Positions 10,601-22,300 of a DNA stretch of 64,000 bases are shown here, piece after piece (position 1 is the first letter of the stretch; each line of letters opens with the position of its first letter). Origin of the DNA: Clarkia xantiana subsp. parviflora (taxonomy: Eukaryota > Streptophyta > Magnoliopsida > Myrtales > Onagraceae); contig JAPTYO010000024.1 of NCBI GenBank assembly GCA_036873135.1, forward strand, positions 868,001 through 932,000, in the 5' to 3' direction. The notes under the pieces are model-generated. The model was not told the DNA's origin, did not search any database, and saw only the letters and a program-made list of their open reading frames with translations. A program made the translations under genes and the position numbers.

Positions 10601-13207
10601 CGACAAGCCGAGGATCACGTGCACAACCTTACCATGGCGTTTGAGCGGATGAGGCTCCATCAAGTTCGCTTGAACCCGACGAAATGCGCCTTCGGAGTCC
10701 ACTCAGGGAAGTTTTTGGGCTTCATGGTGAGCCAAAGAGGAATTGAAGTGAACCCTGAGAAGCTGAGGGCAATCGAGGAGATGCAGTCTCCGATAAACCA
10801 TCGGGAAGTGCAAGTACTGAATGGCCGACTAGCTGCAATGAACCGCTTCTTGTCCAAAGCTAGCGACCGATCAATGCCATTTTTTGAAGTCTTGAGGGCC
10901 AACAAAAAATTCGAATGGACCGCCAAATGTGAAGAGGCGTTCCAAGCACTCAAGCAGCACCTTCGCACACTCCCGCCGCTGGCGAAACCGGTTCCAGGCG
11001 AGCCACTCTTCCTTTATTTGGCTGTTTCTTAATTTGCCATTAGCTCTGTGTTAGTAAAGATTGTCGAGGGTAATCAAGTCCCCGTCTATTATGTAAGCAA
11101 GGCATTTGCCAAATCTGAATTGAACTACCCTGCCGTTGAGAAGTACCTCTTTGCGTTGATTATTACTGCTCGGAAGCTAAGGCCATATTTCCACGCACAC
11201 GAGATCACTGTGCTAACGAACCAGCCTTTGAAGCATTTTTTGAACCGACCGGATGCGTCGGGGAGATTAGTGAAATGGGCAGTAGAGCTTAGCGAATTTC
11301 GCATACACTTCGCTCCGAGGACAGCCATTAAGGGCCAGGCATTAGCAGATTTCATAGCAGAGTCTACAGCCCTCGATCTGGAAGAAGCGGGCCCTGTAGA
11401 GGGGGCAACCATAGAGGTCCCGACAGAAGAACAACCAGAGAGGGCAGAGCAATCAGAACAGCCAAACAAGGAAAATACCTGGGAGATGTACACGGATGGC
11501 TCCGCGAGTTCAGACGGATCAGGAGCGGGCTTTTTGTTGATACCACCGGGTGAAGGTGAACCGCTCCGATACGCCTTGGCTTTAACATTCAAGGCCACAA
11601 ACAACGAAGCGGAGTACGAAGCTCTTATCACGGGCCTAAAAATCGCTAAAGGCACTGGTATCGATCACTTAAGAGTAAAGTGCGACGCAGCTTTAATCGT
11701 GAACCAGGTTCAAGGGCGATACGAAACTAGAAGTCCGATAATGAAAAAGTATCTGCGAGAGGTACAAGCCCTAAAAGAGAGCTTCAAAAGCTTCGATATC
11801 GAGGCTATTCCAAGGGAGGAGAACGTAGAGGCAGACGCCTTGAGCAAATTTGCCCTGGGGGCACCCTTAGAAGAAAATCGGAAGGTGCACTTCCTGGAGA
11901 AGGTGATCTTGTCAAACATCGACCCAACGCAGGTGTGCACCATTGAGACAAAATCGGAGCAAGAGCCCACCTGGATGACCCCGATAGTAGCGTATCTGAC
12001 TACGGGGGCAGTCCCCGAGGATAAGGTAGCAGCAGACAGGATATGTCGGATCGCGTCTAATTATGTGATGCTGGACAATCAGCTGTACAAGAAGGGCTGG
12101 TTCTCGACTCCGTACCTGAAGTGTGTAGCAGAACCCGACACCAATCGAATCCTGAAGGAAATGCATGAGGGGGTCGCGGCTTGTCACGAAGGGGCCCGAT
12201 CCATTTTGAGGAAGGTGTTGAACTAAGGCTACTATTGGCCCACGATGAACAAAGAAGCAACGACGTTGGTCCGATCATGCGACGCGTGCCAGAGTTACGC
12301 CCCAAGTATCGTGGCTCCGGCCGCCAACCTGACGTCCATCAAGAGCGCTTGGCCCTTCGCGCAGTGGGGCATCGACTTGGTGGGACCTCTTCCACAAGCA
12401 CAAGGACAATGTAAGTATTTACTTGTAGCTATCGATTATTTTTCGAAATGGATAGAGGCGAAGGCATTGGCCAGAACAACGGGGAACCAGATCGTCAAGT
12501 TCCTCCAAACCCACATCGTATCCAGATACGGGATTCCTAAGGTGGTGATCAGCGACAATGGCCCACCGTTTAACGGCTCCCAGGTGAGGGAGTATCTGGA
12601 GGAGTTGAATATCGAGCATCGGACTGCTTCTGTACGTCATGCTCAGACTAATAGCCAGGTGGAGTCAGCCAACAAAATCGTAATTGATGGCCTGAAGAAG
12701 AGGGTCTATGCCTTGAAGGGCAAGTGGCTGAATGAACTGGAAAATGTACTTTGGGCTGTTAGAACGACACCCAAACGATCAACAGGGGAGACTCCGTTTG
12801 GCCTCGTGTATGGCACGGAAGCTGTGGCACCTGTGGAGGTAGCTGTAGCGTCCCATCGGATGAAATATTACGAGCCCCTAACGAACGACGAAGTGAGACG
12901 TCTGGACTTGGACTTACTCGAAGAGAAGAGGCGGGAAGCCGATGAAGTCCAAGCTCGAATGCGTTTAGCGACGGCCAGGTACTACAATCGGCGAGTGAAG
13001 TCCCGACAGTTCTTTGTCGGGGAGCTGGTTTGGCGTCGCAACGAGTTCACCCTTTTGGATCGAATCAACAAGATGTCACCAAAATGGGAAGGACCTTATA
13101 AGGTCGTGGGGATGCCAGCTCCAAATGCATACAAGTTGGAAGACCTCGATGGCAGAACATTAAAGCATTCTTTCAGTGGCGAACACTTGAAGAAACACCA
13201 TGCTTGA
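7622..13207 (+). pseudogene. gag-pol: Element A gag-pol polyprotein, interrupted by two stop codons
   Basis: A single frame runs from ATG 7622 (MAAGK; conserved in I; an alternative ATG is at 7604). Gag core is about 8240-8660, the knuckle C-X2-H-X4-H-X4-C at 9002-9043, and the RS-repeat at 9116-9190. The protease Asp (DGGSS) is at 9470, RT YVDD at 10574-10585, RNase H around 11150, archaeal-type RNase H about 11487-11840, and the integrase zinc region about 12164-12300. The integrase core (ISDNGPPF) lies near 12550 and the stop at 13205-13207. The frame is broken only by TAA at 11030-11032 (Glu in C) and TAA at 12224-12226 (Leu in C); no frameshift was seen. Apart from these point mutations it is the most complete gag-pol in the window and is the reference for reading C and I. 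Confidence 0.93.
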
Positions 13208-14035
13208 AGAAAGTCGCCTTAAGTGGTGCCCGATAAAGTCGCCTTAAGTGGTGCTCGATAAAGTCGCCTTAAGTGGTGCCCGAAAAAGTCGCCTTAAGTG
13301 GTGCCCGATGTAAAATCGCCTTAAGTGGTGTATGCTATTTATCGTTTAATTTGATGTAAGCCAATCTTATGCCATCAATAAATATAGAGGTTGCTTCCAA
13401 ATAAGAGTTGTCCTTAGATTTATGCTAAGTGTAAAAGTCGCCTTTAGTGGTGCACGATGAAAGTCGCCTTCAGTGGTGCACGACGAAAGTCGCCTTCAGT
13501 GGTGCACGATGAAAGTCGCCTCCAGTGGTGCACGATGAAAGTCGCCTTAAGTGGTGCACAATACTTAGATTTATTCTAAGTATCCAAAAGTCGCCTTCAG
13601 TGGTGCACGATGATAGTCGCCTTCAGTGGTGCACGACGAAAGTCGCCTTCAGTGGTGCACGATGAAAGTCGCCTTAAGTGGTGCACAATACTTAGATTTA
13701 TTCTAAGTATCCAAATGTCGTCTTAAGTGATGCGCGGGACTAAGTCGTCTTGAGTGGTGCACGATCTTTAGGTTTATCCTAAGTAATGATTAAGCCGTCT
13801 TAAGTGATGCCCGAGAAAAGACGCCTTAAGTGGTTCACAATACTTAGATTTATTCTAAGTATCCGAAAGTCGTCTTAAGTGATGCATGGAACTAAGTCGC
13901 CTTAAGTGGTGCGCAGGATTAAGTCGTCTTAAGTGATGCACGATTCTTAGATTTACTCTAAGTAATACAAAGTCGTCTTAAGTGACGCATGGAGTTAAGT
14001 CGCCTTAAGTGGTGCAAGTTATTAAATCGTCAAGA
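13208..14035 (+). repeat. Tandem-repeat tail of element A
   Basis: Units of about 26 bp (core AGTCGCCTTCAGTGGTGCAC) alternate with a palindromic spacer, CTTAGATTTATTCTAAG. They lie between pol and the end of the converging opposite-strand gene. The array is the inverted counterpart of the tail in C. No coding potential is seen. Confidence 0.88.
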
Positions 14036-14210
14036 AGGACGTACGAGAATGTCTTAAATGTCGAAGTTTCGACTTAAGCACATATAAGTAAAGTCACTCG
14101 GAGAAGTGCAATAAAGATCGGAACTAGAGAAGTTTGATATTGATAAGGGCTCAAGGGCCCGACGACGACACAAGAAAAGAAGATACAAGGACTCTAAAAG
14201 ATAAAAATAT

Positions 14211-14455
14211 TCAAGCTTGGTCCTTGTCGGCAGCATCGGCAGCAGCTGGGTCCGCGGAATCGGTAGCAGAGGGATCCACAGGATTGGCTTCGGGAGGATT
14301 GACCATCGGGGCGTCCGCACTTTGAAGTTCAGAAGCGTCTTCGACAATTATGGGGGTACTCCCCCCATCACTCTCCTCGGAAAGAGCAAAATGCTTCTTC
14401 GCAAAGGGAGCGAGGGAAGGAGACTTGTCGAAGTTGATAGCATCCCCGTACTCCA
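14211..14455 (-). CDS. Element A opposite-strand gene, C-terminal fragment cut off by B
   Basis: This is the end of the coiled-coil exon: EYGDAINFDKSPSLAPF, an acidic Ser/Glu/Asp/Ala tail, and the stop TGA at 14213-14211. The exon starts at 24554, runs to 24093, and is interrupted there by element B. Joining 24093 to 14450, with one copy of CTCCA removed, restores the sequence seen uninterrupted in C at 840-880. Confidence 0.85.
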
Positions 14456-15326
14456 TGTTAGGTTCCGGGATTTGGGTCAACGGATGGTCGGCTCAAATCT
14501 CGTTCCTCACTGGAGGGGTGGATGATCCGGTCTTCTCGGGTTGCTCTGCCTTGTCTTGTGTCCTTCCTTCCTTCCTCCCTTCCTGCAGAAGGGGCAGTAC
14601 CAGACACAGAGAGGGGGGGGTGGTGCCTGGTGAACCCTCTCCGATGCCTAAGTCAGTATCGTTTTTAGAGAGATAAACTAGAGAGATGTCAGAGCAAAAT
14701 AATCCAAATTGCCAAGATGCCCCAATGAGTTGTGAAGGTGGGGTATTTATAGGCAACGGTGTCATTAAGGTGGCTTAATGACATCGTTAACCTCTAAACA
14801 CAATTAATTAACCTTTAAGCGCATAATTAAGACCTTAGGATACGGAGAAGGTAGGCGACGTGAACCGAGTGTGGGTGTCCGAAAATGGCGCAGGGGCCCT
14901 TGGGGGAGGAGAAATCCGACCCCCAAGGGTAGGGGTTGGGTGAGGGCACCCAACCCCTCCTAGGGAGGATGGGGTTGGCCAACCACATCCCTCCTAGGAG
15001 AGATCGGGTTGGCCGACCCGATCTCTCCTAGGAGAGATCGGGTTGGCCGACCCGATCTCTCCTATGAGAGATCGGGTTGGTCCACCCGATCTCCCCTAGG
15101 AGAGATCGGGTTGGCTGACCCGATCTCTCCTAGGGGAGGTCGGGTGTGGCCACCCAACCTCACCTACGTGAGTTTTCCTCGGCCGGACGAGCGCTCCGGC
15201 CTCGTCCGAGCCGTTGATGTGTTCGCGAAGTGTTCGGGTTGAAGTTTCGATTTACAATCGGTAATGGGAGGATAAAAATACAACGGTTTGGAAGTCAACG
15301 GGTTCAAATTGGGCGTATATCCATCA
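14456..15326 (-). repeat. 3' LTR of element B (long allele)
   Basis: The 871-bp LTR is TG...CA; on the minus strand it starts TGATGGATATACGCCC and ends CCTAACA. It is 101 bp longer than the 5' LTR because the U3 array of 34-bp palindromic units (about 14945-15165) has about three more copies. The TATA box (TATAAATA) is on the minus strand in the GTATTTATAGG stretch near 14740. Confidence 0.94.
14945..15165 (-). repeat. Array of 34-bp near-palindromes in the LTR U3 of B
   Basis: Repeated unit with arms GAGAGATCGGGT and ACCCGATCTCTC around a TGGCCG-like centre, joined by CCTAGG. Each unit can fold on itself. Copy number varies among the LTRs of B, F, G and H, and even between the two LTRs of B. 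The array lies upstream of the LTR TATA box. Confidence 0.85.
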
Positions 15327-15340
15327 CATGCCCCCGAGTC
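15327..15340 (-). other. Polypurine tract of element B
   Basis: On the minus strand it reads GACTCGGGGGCATG directly before the 3' LTR. G has the same tract at 37579-37592; A and I have the related TTGGGGGCAAA. Confidence 0.75.
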
Positions 15341-15866
15341 AACCAATGGCCTAACCCTTGATTGACTCTATTTCAGGATGGTATGATACGCGCAATTTGA
15401 AACCGTGGTTTCTACCTTTCATCTGAGTGCCAGCTTACCCATGGATGCGTGTCTTCGACTCTGTCCCCTGTCTTATGAGATAGAGGAGTTGTAAACGTTA
15501 GAGTAGCGCGGACGTGTGCCTAAGCACGCGTCCGTCTGAGGCGGGAGTAATAAGTCTATCTTTGCTACCGGCGTATACTTAAAAAGTTCACACTCGCATA
15601 GGGGCGCAATACAAATGCAACTAAGTAACTTATGCTTCAAATTCGTGCCGGGATTCTATCTAAGTGAGGAAAAATTTCAATTTTGGTCCAAAATTTTTCT
15701 AAGTATGGGATACTAGAAAATAAACCTATGGGATGTTAACTATGGTGAGTGTGAGTTTAATCGTGGTTAATGGGAACTAGTTTTTGAATCTGTCCCTTGA
15801 AATTTTCCTTTCTAAAAATCAACGGTGTCGATTTGGCGACTTTGGAAAAACCCTAATCCTTTGTAC

Positions 15867-15874
15867 TATAAAAG
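15867..15874 (+). promoter_or_regulatory. TATA box for the opposite-strand gene of B
   Basis: TATAAAAG follows AACCCTAATCC, upstream of the plus-strand spliced gene. Stretch 15341-15866 is non-coding 3' region shared with G (37593-38120). From 15880 to 16567 a pyrimidine-rich leader and a minisatellite precede the ATG at 16568. A transcription start was inferred only from the TATA box. Confidence 0.5.
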
Positions 15875-16184
15875 GGGAAGTGATTACCTCATTCTCGTTG
15901 TCCTTTTCTCTTCTTTTCTTTTTGACGGTGGGGTTTCTGGTCAGGCTTACTTCTCGGGGCGCGCATCGCAGTGAGGTACGTGTTTTTTCTTTTTGTGTAA
16001 GCATTACTCTTGAGGGACTTAATCCCGCTCCTCCTTCAATCGTTTCCTTACTTGTTTCGTTCTTGATTTGTATGTCTTCATGGTAATATAGTCCTGTTTG
16101 ATTCGTCATTTTTCCATCTTTTTTCTCTCATGTTTCCGCTTACTGGCGGGCAAAGTCTTCTATATTGGGATTATAATTATCTCC

Positions 16185-16425
16185 TTTTGCCCCCTGTCTC
16201 TGCTTGTTGGCTAGTGGGGTCTCTCTATGCTGGGGGTTGTAACTCTCTCCCCCTGCCCCCTGCCTTTGCCTGTTGGCTGGTGGGGTCTTCTTATGCTGGG
16301 GGTTATGACTATTTCCCCCTGCCCCCTGCCTCTAACTGTTGGCTGGTGGGGTCTTCTTATGCTGGGGGTTATGACTATTTCCCCCTGCCCCCTGTCTCTG
16401 CCTGTTGGCTGGTGGGGTTTTTCTT
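16185..16425 (+). repeat. 66-bp minisatellite in the leader of B's opposite-strand gene
   Basis: About 3.5 copies have an exact 66-bp spacing (GGCTGGTGGGG at 16209, 16275, 16341, 16407), rich in CCCCCTGCCCCCTG. It occupies the place where G encodes the N-terminal domain of the homologous gene. Confidence 0.85.
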
Positions 16426-16567
16426 GTCGTCTTTCTATTCTTGTCTTTTGGCTTTGTATCCATCATTTTAGGGAAATGAGTTTGTATCTCTTGTCCACTG
16501 TTCGCTTTCTGTTTTCCTTGGGCTAAGCCTGTGTTTTTTTTCGATTAGCAGAACTTTCTGGTGATTG

Positions 16568-17623
16568 ATGAGGAGTAAGAGGCCAGTACGTGTGGGAGTG
16601 GTTAATTCTGGGACCGGATCTTCGATTGCGAAAAGATCGGTTTTCTATGGTGTGGGGAAGTGTCCTCTAGTTGGAGGTAAGAGTGGTGATGTTAGGGTGC
16701 CATCTTCTTTCTGTATTGATGCCCCCCAATCGAAGGTCCGGGAGCCATCTTTTCCTTCTTCCTTGTTTGGTGAGTCGTTGAGCATCTGAGTTTCCTTAGT
16801 GTACATTGGTTTTTACTTTGTGCTTTGTTATAGGTAGACTTCGTCTTCCGCGTCTGAGTCGGAAGGAGCTGTCTCGTCCACCTGTTGATGGAATAGTTGG
16901 GTCTGAGTGGGCGCCTTATTATGGGCGTGGGGCTCGTTTTGACAATCAATCTTCTTTGCAAACTCCTGAGGTTGGAGTTCGTGTTCTGCAGTCTGCTGTT
17001 CCTCCTGCCGATCGTGTGTCCCCGTCTAAAGGGTCAGAGGCAACTTATGAATTGGCTCGTGATGTGTTGGCTCGCTATGCTCCTGTAATTTTTGTTAACC
17101 GTGTTATCCTTTAGCATATTTCTTTTCCGTGCGTTATCTGTCTCATCCTTTGTGTTTGTTGCAGGGTATGGCCGACCTTGTTAATTTATCTTCCCTTGCT
17201 ATTGACCTTGCTGAGGAGAGAAAGGTATACGAGGACCTTTGTGTCTCCCTTAACTCCAAGCTTATTAGCTGTTTGGAGCATAGTCGCATTACTGATTTGC
17301 GGTGCCGAGACTTGGAGGGTCGCATTGCTGAAGAGGTTGAGGCCTTGAGACAAAGGTCTTATCGTGACGAGGCACTCCGAGCTGCTGAGTTAGGCTCTCT
17401 GGAGGAAATGTTTCGTATGGAAGCGAAAGAGTGTGCCATTGCTGAGAATAAGGCTTCTTCCGCTTATCAGGCTGCTATCGACGTTCGCTGCTCTGTGGCG
17501 AAACGTATTTCTTTGAAGGAGATTCTCGAACGTATTTACGTGATTGCTCCTGACTTTCCTTTCTCTCGACTTGGTGATTTGTCAGACTTTGCTATTAAGC
17601 ATATTGCGAAGTTGAAGGAATAG
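16568..17623 (+). CDS. Opposite-strand spliced gene of element B (N-terminally shortened)
   Basis: Three exons are inferred: 16568-16769, 16834-17084 and 17165-17623, giving 303 residues. The introns are 16770-16833 (64 bp, phase 1) and 17085-17164 (80 bp, phase 0), both GT...AG. They match intron positions and phases in G, where protein sequence around the joints is conserved (GSEW, TPEVGV, RYAP joined to G[MI][AS]D[LM]VN). The last exon is a coiled-coil-like Glu/Leu/Arg-rich segment. Compared with G the N-terminal Transposase_28-like domain is missing. The function of this family is unknown. The coding joints are open in this recent element. Confidence 0.68.
17085..17164 (+). other. Conserved phase-0 intron in B's opposite-strand gene
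   Basis: The 80-bp intron starts GTAATT and ends GTTGCAG. Its counterpart in G (40828-40906, 79 bp) splits the homologous codons at the same place but has unrelated internal sequence, the pattern expected for a spliced intron rather than coding sequence. Confidence 0.75.
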
Positions 17624-18004
17624 TACCTTTATTTCTTGTAGTGGTCTCGTGTGTTTGTGAGTTGTGGTTGTCTTTAGAGTTTAAAACTCCACCTTTCTTA
17701 GTGTTTCCATCTTTGTTTGATACACTTGTCTCTACTCGTTGTATACATGGCCGTGTGCTTATATCTCTTCTCATGATATCTCCCTGTGCCTTGTGTATGG
17801 CTCTTTGGTTATGGACCCTTCTCTTGATGTGTTTCCTTTACTTATCCTTCTTTCGTGTTTTCCTTCATATCATACCTGCTATTTCATCAAGAAAAAACAT
17901 TATGTGTTCTTCATATATCTTTACTTTGAGATTACTTTCTCATTGGATCTTTCTGAGCATGGTGTCATGATCTCTTCTGATACCCTTTAAATGGTATACA
18001 TGGT
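17624..18004. other. Non-coding spacer between B's opposite-strand gene and repeat tail
   Basis: AT-rich, pyrimidine-biased on the plus strand. It is conserved in G (41519-41970) and, inverted, in F (61830-62259), so it belongs to the element. It may hold the 3' UTR of the plus-strand gene. No convincing ORF is seen. Confidence 0.6.
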
Positions 18005-19045
18005 ACTGTTAGACCAAAGATACGCTCTTGGTGGGCGTCGAATCTGATCACGAGACAGGCTCTCGGAGGGCACTTAACGTTTCGCAGGATAGGCTCCCGG
18101 AGGGCACAGGTTAAGCCAAAGATACGCTCTTGGTTGGCGTCGAAACTATTCGCGAGACAGGCTCTCGGAGGGCACTTAACGTTTCACAGGATAGGCTCCC
18201 GGAGGGCGCAGGTTAGACCAAAGATACGCTCCTGGTTGGCGTCCAAGACTGTTCACGAGACAGGCTCTCGGAGGGCACTTAACGTTTCACAGGATAGGCT
18301 CCCGGAGGGCGCAGGTTAGACCAAAGATACGCTCCTGGTTGGCGTCGAAGTTTGTTCACGAGACAGGCTCTCGGAGGGCACTTAACGTTTCACAGGATAG
18401 GCTCCCGGAGGGCGCAGGTTAGACCAAAGATACGCTCCTGGTTGGCGTCGAAGATTGTTCACGAGACAGGCTCTCGGAGGGCACTTAACGTTTCACAGGA
18501 TAGGCTCCCGGAGGGCGCAGGTTAGACCAAAGATACGCTCCTGGTGGGCGTCGAAGCTGGTAGTTTGAAATCTACCTCAAGATACGCTCTTGGGGGCGTC
18601 GAGTCTGGTAGTGTTTTTTCTACCTCAAGATACGCTCTTGGTGGCGTCGAATCTGGTAGGTTGCAAAGCTACCTCAAGATACGCTCCTGGGGGCGTCGAA
18701 ATTCGTAGTTTTTGGAAACCACTCTCAATATACGCTCTTGGTGCGTCGAAGGTCGTAGTGTAATAACTACTCTCAAGATACGCTCTTGGGGGCGTCGAAA
18801 TTCGTAGTATGAACACTACTCTCACGATACGCTCTTGGGGGCGTCGAAGGTCGTAGTTTTTGGAAACCACTCTCAAGATACGCTCTTGGTGCGTCGAAGG
18901 TCGTAGTGTAATAACTACTCTCAAGATACGCTCTTGGGGGCGTCGAATTTCGTAGTATGAACACTACTCTCAAGATACGCTCTTGGGGGCGTCGAGGGTC
19001 GTAGTATGGATACTACTCTCAAGATACGCTCTTGGGGGCGTCGAA
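18005..19045 (-). repeat. Two-part tandem-repeat tail of element B
   Basis: The left part (about 18014-18560) has five units of 102-103 bp, each with GAGACAGGCTCTCGGAGGGC and AAGATACGCTC. The right part (about 18560-19045) has units of about 57-61 bp. Each contains the hairpin CAAGATACGCTCTTG followed by a second small hairpin such as GTAGTATGAACACTAC. Homologous arrays are at 41975-42650 in G and 61010-61830 in F. Confidence 0.88.
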
Positions 19046-19344
19046 ACTGTTATTGACTTGAAGTCATATCTGTGTAAGGATAACATCATGACTACATCAT
19101 CACATTCATTGGAAAATGCCTTTGAAGGAAAACTTGCTCTTTTAAGAGTGTTCATGTCTTCTGTACATTTGGGGTGCCTTGGGTGGGTCAAGACACCCTT
19201 TTGAGGAAAATATAGATAGTGGTAGAGTTGGAGGAACTTCGTGAGTTCTCCTTCTCAAAAGTTGTTTGAAAAACTTGGAAAGCTTGAACATGTAAAGTGC
19301 TAGATATGAAACTAAGGATATGGTCTTTTGTTTGTGTTTTCTTC

Positions 19345-22300
19345 TTAGACGTAGTACTTCTTTAGGTGCTCTCCACTGAAGGTGTTTGTGGAGATATACC
19401 CCTCCCCGTCCTCGAGGCGGTAAGCATTTACATAGGGAACCGACTCTATCTTGTATGGTCCTTCCCACTTTGGAGATAACTTTCTGACTTGGTCTAGGTG
19501 TGAGAATTCGTTCTTTCTGAGCACCAGTTCTCCTACGTGGAATTGTCTTTCCTTGACTTGGCGGTTGTAATATCTTGCTGACACAAGGCGCATCCGTGCC
19601 TGTGCTTCTTCTGAATTCCATCTTTTATCCTCCACCATGTCTAAGTCTAGAAGCCTTGCTTTGTTGTTCTCATGTTCTTCAAAGTACGTGGTTCTTAGGG
19701 ATGACACTGCCATTTCTGCTGGCGCTACCGCTTCGGTCCCGTATACTAGGCCGAATGGCGTTTCTCCTGTGGATATCTTTGGTGTTGTCCGCACTGCCCA
19801 TAGGACATTTTCCAGCTCATCTACCCAACTTCCCTTGGTAGCGTGGAGTCGTTTCTTTAGGCCATCTAGCACTATTTTGTTTGCTGACTCTACCTGTCCG
19901 TTTGTCTGAGGGTGCTTTACTGATGCGAAACGGTGGTCTATATTCAGTCTTTCGCAATACCACTGTAGTTTCTTGCTCTTGAACTGTGGTCCATTGTATC
20001 TTATTATTGCTTTTGGCACCCCGTACCTCGAAACAATGTGAGATTGAATGAAGTTGACGACTTGATCGTCTGTTGTCTTCCCCATTGCCTTTGCTTCTAT
20101 CCACTTGGAGAAGTAGTCTATTGCTACGATTATGCAAGTCTTCTGACCTTTTGTTCTTGGTAGGGGGCCTATCAGATCAATCCCCCATTGTGCGAATGGC
20201 CAGGCTCCCGAGATGGAGCTTAGCTTTGCTGCTGGGGCTGTTATATTTCTAGAGTACCTTTGGCAGTGATCACATTTTTGTACCAAGTCTGCTACTTCTT
20301 TGCTCATTGATGGCCAATAGTATCCTAGGTTGTAAACCTTTCGGCTTATTGACCGTGCTCCCTCATGGCACCCCGCGTCTCCCTCATGGAGTTCTGCAAG
20401 CACTCTTTCTGTTTCTGGGTATGTTATGCATTTGAGGAAAGGTGTGGAGTACCCCTTCTTGTAGAGTTCATTGTCCATCACTGCGTAATTCCTAGCCATC
20501 CTTTCAATCTTGACTGCCTCCACCTTATCCTTTGGGAGCTTTCCTTCCATGATGTATTGACGCATTGGGGTCATCCAGGCTTCTGCTTCATCTATTACTA
20601 GAACCTCCATTTGTTCTATCACTGATTGCATTCTTTGTTCTACAAAGTGAACCTCTTTGCCTGCTTCTACCCCTAGGGCTAGTTTGCTTAAGGCGTCTGC
20701 CTCTTGGTTTTGTTCTCTTGGGACTGACTCAATGTCGAAGCTTTGGAAGCTCTTTATTAGGTCCCTGGCTTGCTGCAAGTATTTCTGCATGTTTTCGGAC
20801 TTTGCAGTGTAAATTCCTTTCACTTGATTGACGACTAGTTGAGAATCACACTGGACTCTTAGATGCTTTGCCCCTACTCCTTTGGCTATTCTCAGGCCAG
20901 TTATTAGTGCTTCGTACTCAGCCTCATTGTTTGTTGCCTTAAAGGTGAGTGCCATGGCATAGCGCATAGGTGTATCGCTGTTTGGTGGGTATAGTAAGAG
21001 GCCTGCACCTGAACCTCCTCCGTTGGATGACCCATCAGTATGCATCTCCCATAATTCTTCTGATTGTTTCTCCTGACTACTACTTGCCTCGCATGTAGTT
21101 TTGACTTCTCCCAAGTCTTCGTCTGGATTAATTCCGGTGAATTCGGCGATAAAATCTGCTAGAGCCTGACCCTTTATGGCTGTTCTTGGGGCGAAATGAA
21201 TGCGAAACTCACTTAGCTCAATTGCCCATTTGGTCAGTCTTCCCGATGTGTCTGGTCTCTGGAGGAGGTGTTTCAATGGTTGGTCTGTGAGGACTGTTAC
21301 TTCATGCCCATGAAAATACGGTCTCAACTTTCTTGCTGATATAATCAGTGCATAGAGGTACTTTTCTATTGGCAAGTAGTTGATCTCATACTTTGCAAAT
21401 GTTTTGCTTACGAAGTATACCGGCAATTGTGTAGCGTTTTCTTCTTTGATTAGCACTGAGCTTACTGCCACATTGCTCACGGAGATGTAGAGGTAGAGGG
21501 GCTCCCCTGGTGTAGGCTTTGCTAGGGGCGGTAGTGTTTTTAGGTGTTGCTTGAGTTGCTGGAAGGCTTCCTCACATCTCGGTGTCCATTCGAATTTCTT
21601 GTTTTCCCTTAGTACCTCAAAGAAGGGTAATGCCTTGTCTCCTATTTTGGATAGGAATCTGTTAAGGGCTGCCAACCTCCCGTTCAGTCGTTGAACCTCT
21701 TTGTGCTTCGTTGGTGACTGCATTTCTTCAATTGCTTGAAGTTTTTCGGGGTTTACCTCTATGCCTCGCTGGCTTACCATGAAGCCTAAAAATTTCCCTG
21801 ATTGCACCCCAAATGCGCATTTTTTCGGATTTAGACGGACCTGGTACTGCCTCATCCTCTCGAATGTTGAGCGAAGGTTCTCCACATGGTCCTTCTTCTC
21901 TTTGGATTTGACTATCATATCGTCCACATATGCCTCCATTGTCTTCCCTATCATGTCCCCAAAGATTTTGTTGACCATTCTTTGATATGTTGCTCCAGCA
22001 TTTATGAGTCCGAAAGGCATCACCGTGTAATGGTATATCTCGCTATCATCATAGAATGCTGTGTGAGGGGCGTCCTCGGGTGCCATTTTTATCTGGTTGT
22101 ATCCTGAGTATGCATCCATGAAGCTCATTAGTTGGTGACCTGATGTTGCATCCACTAACTGATCTATTCTTGGTAATGGATATGAGTCCTTTGGGCATGC
22201 TTTGTTTAAGTCACGATAGTCGATACACATTCTCCAACTTCCCCCCGGCTTCTTTACCAGTACTGGGTTTGCCACCCATGTCTGGAATCTGATTTCCTTG

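Noticed and set aside
18005..19045. Regular repeat array resembling a CRISPR array
   Set aside because: Whole units are repeated with no unique spacers, there are no cas genes, and the array is a retrotransposon tail found also in F and G.
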